DNA of 64,000 nucleotides from Bubalus kerabau (lineage: Eukaryota > Chordata > Mammalia > Artiodactyla > Bovidae). Location: the NCBI RefSeq assembly GCF_029407905.1, contig NC_073637.1, forward strand, positions 57,040,501 to 57,104,500. Direction: 5' to 3'. The notes beneath the pieces were generated by a model. The model was not told where the DNA came from and did no database searches. It saw only the letters and a list, made by a program, of their open reading frames with translations. Of this stretch, positions 54,851 to 64,000 are shown one piece after another. The position numbers and the translations under genes are program-made. Positions within the stretch are counted from its first letter, which is position 1, and each line of letters begins with the position of its first letter.

Positions 54851-55030
54851 AAAATAACTATCTCTGTGATTTTACTTCTGCATATGATAAGAAAGACTAT
54901 ATGGATGGCACACCCTTCCATCTGTAACAGTAGGAACTGTAAAAATGGAATTAAATGATAAAGAGGGAAAAATAGGTGTTCAATAAAGGCAAGAACTTCT
55001 CACTCTATCTTTTAAAATGCATTATTTTCT

Positions 55031-55400
55031 GGGCTTCCCTGGTGGCTCAGTGGTTAAGAATCTACCTGCCAATGCAGGAGACACAGGTTCGATCCCTGAT
55101 CTGGGAAGATCCCACATGCCGTGGAGCAGCTAAGTCCGTGTGCCACAACTATCGAGCCTGTACTCTAGAGCCTGGAAACAGCAACTACTGAGCCCAAGCC
55201 TCATAACTGCTGAAGCTCAAGAGACTTCGAGTCCCATGCTCTGCAGCAAGAGAAGCCACTGCAAGGAGAAGCCCAAGTACTGCAGCTCAACTGTAGAGTA
55301 GCCCCTGCTTGCCACAACCGGAGAAAAGTGTATGAAGCAATGAAGACCCAGCACAGCCAAAAACAGAAATAAATAAGAACTACAGTTGAAAAAATGTTTA
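55031..55400 (+). mobile_element. CHR-type SINE, near full length
   Basis: Forward copy, 'gggcttccctggtggctcag' to 'agacccagcacagcc' and an A-rich tail. 'gcattatt' sequence on both sides (about 55019 and 55405) looks like the TSD. Confidence 0.9.
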
Positions 55401-55473
55401 CGAAGCATTATTTCTGAGTAGAAGTAGCTTTGACTGTTTGCTCTGCAGTTATCCGTACACTTGTTTGCCCCAT

Positions 55474-55552
55474 GTTGGGTTGGCCACGAGGTTGTTCGTG
55501 TTTTTTCATAAGAGGTAACAGAAGAAACCAGTCGAACTTTTGGCCAACCCTG
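55474..55552. mobile_element. Mariner-type MITE
   Basis: ~79 bp with terminal inverted repeats: 'gttgggttggcca' at the left, 'tggccaaccc' at the right. The interior is AT-rich and palindromic. Resembles the short mariner derivatives of ruminant genomes; too short to encode a transposase. Confidence 0.78.
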
Positions 55553-55954
55553 TACTTATTCAGATATACTGAGTGTTTTCAGGAATTTGGGTTGATTTTA
55601 TTTGAAAGCATGCTAGGGGTTCAGAGAGGGAGGAGATACTGCACCATTTGGCTCCTGCCCTTGGAGTAATAGGGTGAGGGTGGGTGACTGGAAGGGATGA
55701 GATAGTATCAAATCTGTATTATTTCATTTGTTCTTTACACCAGCCTGGAGAAGTGGGTATTATTCTATTTTACAGTTAAGGAGCTGAGCCTTAAAAGAGG
55801 TAAATTGCTCAGAGTGTCATCATTTATCTCTAGAAGCCAAGGTTTCAAGTGTGCAAAGCACATGCCTTTTCCACTTTGCACACAAAGGGAAGAGACTGGA
55901 GAATATCTTAAGTTTTCCCCAGAAACAATTCTTCCACAGCACTTAATCAGCTTT

Positions 55955-56071
55955 GTGTGCTAAGTCACTTCTGTCATGTCCAACTCTGCAACCCCATGGA
56001 CTGTAGCCCACCAGGCTCCCCCGTCCATGGGATTCTCCAGGCAAGAATACTGGAGTGGGTTGCCATGCCCT
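55955..56071 (-). mobile_element. Bov-tA SINE, truncated
   Basis: Reverse copy of the Bov-A half only, ending 'gttgccatgccctc'. Confidence 0.88.
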
Positions 56072-56233
56072 CAGACATACTATATTTTTGCTGACTATGT
56101 CTTAGTTAGTGCCCATTTCCCCCACTAAAATATTAGGGATCTGTGTTCTGTTTTATTCACAGATAAATGTCAAGAACTTAGAACGGTAGGTGGCACATAG
56201 TAGGGAGTTCTAATCAGAGCTGTTGAATGAATT

Positions 56234-57840
56234 TATCAAACAAATACTTATTGGGTGCTCTCATCCTAGACACCTTGCTAGGTCTGTTATCAATAGTGAA
56301 GGGGACAGGCAAGGATTCTGCCCTCAGGGAGCTTACATTCTATCTGTGAAAGAACAGAACATGCCATCAGATGAACAAGTTAACTCTGAATAATGGTAAG
56401 TGCTTCCAAGGAAATAAGGTATTTTGACCAAGAGGATTGGGAGTAAAGGCAAGGAACACATATCTGAAGAAATGCCAACAATGTTAGTGTTAACAGATGA
56501 AAGAGAGCCAATCAGTGAAGATATGGGAGGTAAAATGTTGCAGAAAGAACAGAGGCAAAAGTTCCTGAGGCAGAAAAGGGCTGGATATGTTAGAGGGACA
56601 TCAAGGAGGTCAATGTGTCTAAAGCAGAGTGAGGGGGAAGGAAGTGGTTGAGAAGTGGAGGACAAGCTAGTTCATATGGGTTCATGGGAGGGTTGAATTT
56701 ATTCCCAGAGCAGTGAGAAATATTAACAGACTTTATACAGGGCAATGATACAATCTGGTTTTTCTTTTTTATAAACTCTGTGTCTGCTCTGTGCAGGATG
56801 TACAGGAGCAGGAGTGACAGCAGGAAGACCATTGTGATAGTCCGAATGAGTGGTGATGACAATTTGGAGGTAGAAGTGGATATAAAGATTAAGTTGAACA
56901 ATTAAAGATATATCTTGAAAACTGATGTGATTTGCTGATCGGTGGAATATGGGGAGAAGAGGTAGGGTTTAAGGAAGAGAAACTAAGAATGTCTCACAGT
57001 GTTTGACTTGAGCATCTGGCTCAATAGTGGTGTCATTTACTGAGAATGGAAAAGTCCAAGAGAAACGAGTTTAAAACAATAAATTTGAGATGTCAAGAGA
57101 GTAATTGTGTATATGAATGTGAAAATCACAGGAGTCATCAGGACCAGGATTCTTCAGCATTCACACACTGTGTAAAACCATGGGATGGATGAAATCATCC
57201 AGGGAAGGTGTAAAGAGGAGAAGGCTGGGAACTGAGTCCTATGGTGTTTCCACATTTAGATAGAGGTAGAGGATGAATAACCAACAAAACATCTGGAGAG
57301 AGGCAGCCCAAAGGCAGGAGGAAAATTTGGTGGAGGCAGGATCCCAAAAGCCAAGAGCAGAGAATGGTCAACTGTGTTGAAGTCCTATTAGAAGCTGAGT
57401 TGCATGAGAACAGATAGGTGTCTACTGGCTTTGACAACAAAATCTTAGTGACTGTGGAGATCATTTTATTTGCAAAAATGGGAATTGACGGATGGGAGTA
57501 GGTTGGAGAGTGAGTGGAAGAGAGGAAGAATCAATGTGTGCAGCTAACTTATTTTGAAGTTTTACTATGAAGAAGAGGAGGGCTGTGGGTAATAATTATA
57601 AGGGGATATGAGTTGCAAGGATTTGTTTTATTTTTTTCAATACCGAGAAGAAATAATGTTTGTACACTTTTGTGATTGAGCCAATGAAGAAAGAAACTGA
57701 TGACCTAGGAGAGAAAGAATTAATTGAAGGAGGGAAGTCCTTGGGAAGTGAGAAGGGATAGGATGGAGCCGTGGAGAGAAGTGGGTTGTCTCGGATAGTC
57801 AGTCCACTTCTTCCGTGGGACACACATAGGCCTCAGGGGC
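56234..57840. mobile_element. Long L2 LINE segment (~1.6 kb)
   Basis: Colinear with the L2 consensus over its length: 'aaacaaatacttattggg', 'ccctcagggagcttacattc', 'gggcaatgatacaatctgg', 'gtgtcatttactgagaatgg', 'tgatgaaatcatccaggg'-like, and 'gaatggtcaactgtgttg'. A forward L2/MIR 3' end ('gtggcacatagtagggag') precedes it at about 56090-56233, so orientation flips at 56233. Confidence 0.6.
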
Positions 57841-59536
57841 ACAGGTGGGCTCTCACACTGCACACACACAGTAGCAGAGGGATTTGGCAGAAATGAAAGG
57901 GAAGCCGTTTCTGGAAGTGAGTAATAGGAAGCCTCCCAAAATAATGAACCATGCTGACTTAGGTCCCTTCCTGCCGTCCAGCCCAGACCAACACCTAGAT
58001 CTGGCCATCTTCCTTACAATCCCTCCTTGTGTTGTTTATTTTTTGTCGTTGCCAAGTTAAGCATTTTTAAGAAAAATTACAAGCGTGCTTTTGGTATCCA
58101 GGTGTTGCTACAGAAACAAATAGAACCACATAAAATCAGCACTGTTCTTCATCAGTTCAAGATGGATGGCAAGATGGGTTCTGGTGAAGGAGATTTATCC
58201 ATGAACCACAAACGTTTATGTTGATCATCACACTGGAGGCAGCTGATCACAAACAGCAACTTGCTTTGTTGTCTTAATGACCTGTATCTTTTAAAAACAT
58301 AAACCAGAAGACTCACAGAAAGTTAATTCATTGAAACACTGGACACTGTACAACATGTGTTATACACATGGAAACAAATTTGTGCAAAGGTAAAACAGGA
58401 GAACTTAGAGCGTTTATACCACTTTTCTTTTTCTTCCCACTTCCTTCCTCCACCATCTCCTCCTCCTTCTTTTCCAGGGTTTCACTATGTATAGTCTGTG
58501 GAAAATTACTGCTTTTATTCAGAACAAAGTCTCTTACAAATGAGTCCCTCGGAGTAAATAAAAGAGGGAACACAGCCTGCGTTTCGGAAGTCCAAGGCGT
58601 TGGCTGGTTTTGTGGACAGGATCATCTGACCCCATAGAAAGAAGCGCCTCAAAGTTGCTTTCCATAATTTGGGTGCCTGTGATGTACAAACAGACAGGAA
58701 AATGGAAAAAGGAGAACAATTCTACTCTATTGAACAAACTGCTGGTCCATCAAAGCAAATGTTAAACATTTCCTACAGTTTTGTGTGCAAACGTTCCAAT
58801 ATACAAGAAAAGATTTTTCCCAAAGGGATAGGCTGACCTTTCCAAGTTGAGCTGTTCAGAAAGGAGAAAAAAAAAAATGCAATACACTCAGATGCCAGGC
58901 GTTTCTGGCATTTGTGGCAGAAGAAAAAGGAAGTCTGTGATTTGTGTTTGTCTTAGGCCCTGCCTTAATAGTGGTTAGGTCTGATACATTTTTTCTTTTC
59001 AGGATTTTTCATTTTAAAAGTTTTGGGGTGGTTTCTGACTTCCATTTTGGCTCAGTGAGCTCTTTTACAAAATTCACTTACTCCCAGTATTGCCAGGCAA
59101 AATGTGTACCATGAAGCAGTAACTTGGGCCATTAAAAACAGCAGTTTACAGAAATCAAGTCTTGAAAGAATGTCAACATTCTGATGTTGACGCCTGATGG
59201 TCCTGAGAAATCAATTAGAAATCCAAATAAAATACAAGTTTCTATCAGGTAGTTTCCCTGTCCTTCCCTGGAGGATAATTGCTTTACAATGAACCCAGAT
59301 CCTACTTTACAGAGTGAAGTAAGTCAGGTAGTTATTTTTAAACCACAGGAAGGCAGGCTCCGCTTTGACCAGATTCTCCCTCAGTCACAGTGATTGTGGT
59401 AACTAATCATTATACAATGATTTCAAAGAATTTTAGAATTAACAAAAGGTTTAAATGCTACTCAAAAGAGTTTGTGTTAAAATACTGTAATATTTCAGCA
59501 GTGTTTAAGTTCTGTAAAAGGCACGGCACGTCTCTG
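57841..59536. other. Intergenic, no recognised element
   Basis: Mostly unique AT-rich sequence. Overlapping open frames at 58328-58637 on both strands have no domain. Confidence 0.5.
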
Positions 59537-59821
59537 TCAAAATAATTTTTCAACATTAAAAAACCTAATACACTGAACACATAAAAGTGCAGATCTGGGA
59601 ACAGGACACCAGGCCTGGAGACCTCCCATTTGCCTCTCTCTCATCTCTGGCAGTGGTTCCAGGGTCACCTCTGAGAACAGTTTGAAAGCCAGTTCACCAT
59701 ATACCAGTTCTTTGAAAACTGCCGGTTCATGTAAGAGCTCCTGGTGGTAACTCTCAGTTCGTTGGAAGAGTATGTACTCTGGATAATGCTGAAGGACTCC
59801 ATCCTCTACTGTCCTAAACAA
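59537..59821 (-). other. Unassigned antisense open frame, 94 codons
   Basis: Frame with a coding-like residue mix (motifs VEDGVLQHYPEYI, ESYHQELLHEPAVF, GELAFKLFSEVTL). I recognise no family. There is no clear splice site or upstream exon: continuation upstream on the - strand meets stops in every frame within ~100 bp. It could be a pseudogene scrap, an old transposon, or chance. Confidence 0.2.
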
Positions 59822-60009
59822 TCAAATGCTTAATGGAGATGTTTTCTGCTTGATGGAGATGTTTTCTAACCATTTCTCACAGAACTTCGTTGGCCACTCT
59901 CTGTTGATTTGACTGGGAAGAGGATCTCTCATTCCATCTACAGAGGCCATGGAGGCATCTGGGATTATGGATGTGAAATGATGATGTAAAACCCACAGTC
60001 CAGGCTCCC

Positions 60010-60226
60010 TTGTGTCTGTGTGTGTTATTCATTCAGTCATGTCTAACTGTTTGCGGCCCCATTGACTATAATCCTCCATGCTGCTCTGTCCATGGAATTC
60101 TCCAGGCGAGAATACTAGAGTGGGTTGCCTTTCCCTTCTCCAGGGGACCTTCCCCACCCAGAGATGGAACTCAGGTCTCCCGCACTGCATGCATATTCTT
60201 TACCATCTGAGCCACCAGAGAAGCCT
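60010..60226 (-). mobile_element. Bov-tA SINE with TSD
   Basis: Reverse copy. aggctccc lies at 60002-60009 and 60227-60234. A TG-rich stretch lies at the reversed 3' end. Confidence 0.9.
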
Positions 60227-60670
60227 AGGCTCCCCTACTGAATGCTATAAAAGGCAGGTATCAGAACTTTTCTCCTCATAGTCACAGAATTCCTCCCTGT
60301 GCCAATCCTACCTGACTCACCTTCAGAGATATTTTCACTCTTGTTCCTTGAAAGTTATCATTTCTGATCAAAGCTATTTGAATAACTGAAAATTAAAATT
60401 TTGCTAGACCATAGCTTTAATAGATTAGAATATGAAAGCCATTAACAACAGCAATATTTCTCTAATTTGATGGTGAATAAGATCCTTCCTCTCCTTTCTT
60501 GCAATCAAATAGCTAACAGAGTTTGAAGTGGTTTGGTAGCCTCACTTTCTACAGTAAACAATAGGCGCTGGCATTTTAAACTGACGTTTAATTTTTCTGA
60601 ACCAGCATGTTATTCAGACTTGGTTGTATGGAGAAAATGCAAAATGAAAGCAGTCTTAATAATTTTCACA

Positions 60671-60888
60671 CTGTGCTGTGCAGTGCTGTGTCTCAGTCAT
60701 GTACGACTCTTTGCGGCCCCATGGACTGTAGCTTGCCAGGCTCCTCTATCCATGGGATTTTCCAGGCAAGATTACTGGAGTGGGTTGCCATGCCCTCCTC
60801 CAAGGAATCTTCCCGACCTAGGCATAGACTCCGCGTCTCTTACGCCTCCTGCATTGGCAGGCAGGTTCTTGCCACTAGTGCCACTTAA
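60671..60888 (-). mobile_element. Bov-tA SINE
   Basis: Reverse copy from 'ctgtgctgtgcagtgctg' to 'cactagtgccactt'. Confidence 0.88.
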
Positions 60889-62497
60889 GAACTAGAGAGG
60901 AATTCCTAAAAGCTCACTCTTTGGCAGCTCATAGTTTCATCAAGAGAAGAGAGGCTTTGGAAATCATAGTCCACTTAGAATGTTGACTAACCACTAAAAA
61001 ATCTGCTCCCAAAGCTTACTGATTTCTTTTAAATTAAGCTGGCACACAATGCCTTTCCAAGCTTTAGTTTCCTTACACATGTAGCGGGGATAATGTTCAC
61101 CTCCCTGGATTACGAGGAGTCATTCATTGACAGTTAAAATTCTTAGGTGGTGCCAAGCACCAAGTAAATCTTTCCTCTTATTATAGTTCAACTTAAAGGT
61201 GTGTAAAAATGAACTTAGTTAAGATCAGTCAACTTTCCCCACTCTGCTCAGGGAAAGGGCTGCAACATCAGTGGGTGGTGTAATATATGGGAGGTGTGCA
61301 CAGGATCCCATGAGGAAGAAGTGTGTGCAGGGACTTGTAACAAAGTGTGTATAGGACCCCACAACACCTACCATTGCTGAGCACCTGTTATGTGTACATC
61401 AGGTACTATACTGAACACTATCTCGGTTAATCCTTAATACCACCACCTCCATTTAAAAGATTTGTAACTGCAGGCACTTTAACACTGCTACATCTCTACT
61501 GCAGCTGGAGAACTCTGAGAAGCTCTCAAAATGGATGTGATCAGAGCAGTAAATAGGCAAAGTCCTTGCAGAAACAGTCATGGAAGTTCCCTGATGGGGA
61601 AGGTGGAGATTGACTTGGGTGACCACAGACTTTTGGCTAGAGTTTCTCTGTAACACTCTAGCTTGTGATTAGCAGTGTCCACAGCAGCTCTGCAAGGGTA
61701 GAAATCTGTTGTATGGGATGGATGACAGGCAGGCTCCTAGAAAAGTGTCTCTTTCCAGCCCTAGGAGATTGAGGCTTCTGGTGAAAAAGCATCTGATACT
61801 CTCGAAACTTACTCTGGTTACTGAGCATTGCAATGGCCGTGACAAATGGACGCTGAAGATAAAAGGTAGAAAGCCAAGCAAACAAACTGTTATCAGCTGT
61901 TGCTATAACCTTGGAGCAGCCTTGGGTGCATTAAAGAAAATGGAAGTAAATGACACAAAGGAAAAAAGCTGTCTTTGATATGAGGGGAGAAGAACTTAAA
62001 TTTTAAAAATCTGTGTAAATGGAGAAAACAAGTTACTAGCTACTGAAATAAACTCTTCATGGACCCACCATCTTCTTTACAACTTGGCTGTTAGGCACAA
62101 GGAGGCCTAGTTTTGGCCTATCTCAGCTTTCAGTGGGTGTTTCTCACGACTAAAATAATTTCTAGCTTTTTGATTGAGAGAGAGTTGTGTGACTCTCTTT
62201 TTCTACACTTAGAGAAGCCATTGTAGGGTTTTAAATTTGCCTAGTTTCAATATTCCCGTGTCTCAGGAAATAGAGAGGTGGGAGGAGAGGGAGAAAAGCA
62301 GTGGAAGGGCTAGTTGGTGAAGCAGGCAGAATGCACACATTTATCCACTAAATTTGCTATCTTATATGGGTGTGGTTCACACCCCTAAAACACCATAACA
62401 AATATAATAATGAAACAGTTTGAAATATTGTGAAAATACCGAAATGTAAAAGAAGTGAGCAAAGGCTGTTGGAAAAATGGTGCTCATAAACTTGTTC
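60889..62497. other. Intergenic; MIR remnant at 61365-61450
   Basis: 'ccattgctgagcacctgttatg' and 'ctatctcggttaatcc' mark a reverse MIR. The open frame 61709-61978 (+) has no domain or upstream exon. Confidence 0.5.
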
Positions 62498-62595
62498 AGC
62501 ACAGGGTTGCCAGAAGACTTCAATTTGTTAAAAATACACTATCTGCAAAGCACAATAAAGCAAAGTGTAATAAAACAAGGTACACCTGTAATGAC
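62498..62595. mobile_element. Tigger1-type DNA transposon end
   Basis: 'cacagggttgccagaagac', 'ttcaatttgttaaaaatac', 'gcaaagcacaataaagc', 'aacaaggtacacctg': one terminus of the same family as the copies at 8640 and 52147. The other end is missing. Confidence 0.75.
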
Positions 62596-63483
62596 AAAAT
62601 TTTGGCTTTTTGGAACATTTTAGCTCGGTTAGGTTTATCCTGTTGCAGTAGCCTGTAGTGTGGTGCTGAAGATCAATCCAGACGCCAGTTTCCATAGCTA
62701 CCACCTGCTTCCCAAGCACCAATCTTCATCCAGGAACGGTCACTGCCCGGGCAAGTGCATGTCGAAAATGAGGAATTCAGATGCCGAGTATTGACTCAAA
62801 GATGCCACTAAAACAGAGCCAGGATTCAACTAGAGGATGAATCCTGAATTTTTAACTTCTACTAATAAGCTCCTAAAACTGATAATCCTTTGCTAAAATT
62901 AAGGAAACAAAAACAGAAACCATAAATTTAGAAGCTGAAGGAACCAGTTTGCTACTATAGAGGGCTTATCATATGTTTGACTTCTGTTGGGACAATATAC
63001 CCAGTAAAACACAGGAATCTAGTTTACACCAACAGAGGTCAAAAAATACAAGAATTCACTCTATGCTTTCCATGAGAAAAATCTCTTTCTTCCTAATTAA
63101 TCATACAGACTGTGATTCTATCCAGTCTTTACTTCTAAATAAAAATTAAAAAATCAAACAAAAAAAGTCACACATGAAAATCATGACCAAAGCAGACTAC
63201 AATACTTGTCCACTCTGGGGAAAAGCAGTAAAAACCAATTGTACTGAAGGAAAATTAGCCTTTATGAACCCTCAGTTTAGAGAAATCATGTAGCATTCCC
63301 ATAATAACTAAAAATAAATAAATACAAAGGACATAAAATAATTCATTTATTATTACAAATTCGAGTCTAATTCTATTTAATTGGGAGTTCACTGGCAAAA
63401 GCTCTCTAATAACCATAACTGAAAATATAGCTTGGGGCTATAACAGGAAGCTTTTTACCAAAGTTAAATTTCAACCTATTCCA
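62596..63483. other. Intergenic, AT-rich, no recognised element
   Basis: Non-repetitive AT-rich sequence. On the - strand it could be the distal 3' UTR of a convergent gene, but no coding sequence is visible. Confidence 0.35.
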
Positions 63484-63545
63484 CTTTGCTGTACATCTGA
63501 AACTTATACAACATTGTAAATCAACAGTACTCCAATAAAAATTCT
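63484..63545 (+). mobile_element. L1 3' terminus
   Basis: 'actttgctgtacatctgaaac', 'acaacattgtaaatcaac', 'ctccaataaaaattc': the 3' end of an artiodactyl L1, the same family as the antisense piece at 2031-2482. Confidence 0.8.
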
Positions 63546-64000
63546 AAGAAAATAAAAAAACAACCACATTTAGTCTAGATACTTAGGCTAAGAACTTAAG
63601 GAGTTTATTGTATAATTTGTGATTTTACTATGAAATATCACTTTAATTCCAATGAATTAGCAGTATTTGGCTTGTATTTATGACATTTTAAAAACTCACA
63701 AAATGTTAATTTTGGGCAGCAACTTTTAAGAAAGTAAAAATCTTAAATTCCAAAGCTAAAGAAGGTCAGGCTGGATGTATTTTAAATGGGGAGACAAAAT
63801 TAATGAGATTTTAAACTATCAAATCTACATTTTCCCCTATGAACACAGTCTATATCTATTTCCTGAAAACTATTTTGGAGCTTGTCAACATCCAAAAATA
63901 GAAGTATTATTATTCCTATCTTGGTTTAATAAATCAACGTTACCTTAGTAAACAACATAGGTAACTTGCATTATGTCATTATACAAAACTGATACAGAAA
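63546..64000. other. Intergenic, AT-rich, no recognised element
   Basis: No gene or repeat recognised. A reverse-strand AATAAA (tttatt at about 63604) is one of several AT-rich hexamers and means little alone. Confidence 0.4.

Noticed and set aside
61709..61978. 89-codon Lys/Arg-rich open frame as a possible small gene
   Set aside because: No recognised family, promoter or exon structure; length is within chance expectation for 64 kb.
1..64000. A CRISPR array, operon, prophage or other prokaryotic system
   Set aside because: Spliced gene, SINE/LINE content and CpG depletion show mammalian nuclear DNA; the dispersed repeats are not regularly spaced.

Overview
This window is ruminant (bovid) nuclear DNA. 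The diagnosis rests on the repeats: dozens of Bov-tA and Bov-A2 SINEs, pieces of the BovB (RTE-type) LINE, and cetartiodactyl CHR-type SINEs, over a background of older mammalian MIR, L2, L1, MER5, Tigger and CR1/L3 remnants. Nothing suggests a bacterial, viral or plasmid origin. The species within Bovidae cannot be fixed from the sequence alone.

The only gene I can support is SYBU (syntabulin), on the + strand. Four coding exons of its 3' half are present: 38939-39041, 48369-48572, 50729-50878 and 52976-54095. All splice junctions are canonical and the reading frame joins across all three introns to give 524 residues, then TAA at 54093-54095. The protein runs from a Ser/Pro-rich stretch through a coiled coil to a C-terminal hydrophobic tail. 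Syntabulin is known as an adaptor joining kinesin-1 (KIF5) to syntaxin-containing vesicles and to mitochondria. A 3' UTR with candidate polyadenylation signals follows (54096 to about 54850). The first exon here begins in phase 1, so N-terminal coding sequence lies upstream, either before base 1 or in an exon I did not recognise.

Layout. 1-38.9 kb: apparently SYBU intron or upstream sequence, heavily populated by repeats. It holds a candidate alternative first exon near 9.9 kb, a 25-bp minisatellite at 26.1 kb, a 1.1-kb BovB LINE at 28.9-30.0 kb, and a large inverted repeat at 33.1-33.55 kb. 38.56-38.93 kb: a dense CpG island directly against the first coding exon. 39-53 kb: the last three introns, including a cluster at 45.5-46.7 kb where four retroposons share the same target site. 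53-54.1 kb: the GC-rich last exon. 54.1-64 kb: 3' UTR, then repeat-rich intergenic DNA. Mammalian synteny predicts the convergent gene EBAG9 next, but I see none of its coding sequence.

Repeat conventions. Bov-tA sense strand starts with the tRNA-derived head (gggcttccc...) and ends in the Bov-A part (...gtcgcaaagagtc). Bov-A2 is a dimer of the Bov-A part. Strand calls follow that. TSD means target-site duplication. Family names come from memory of consensus sequences, not from a database search.
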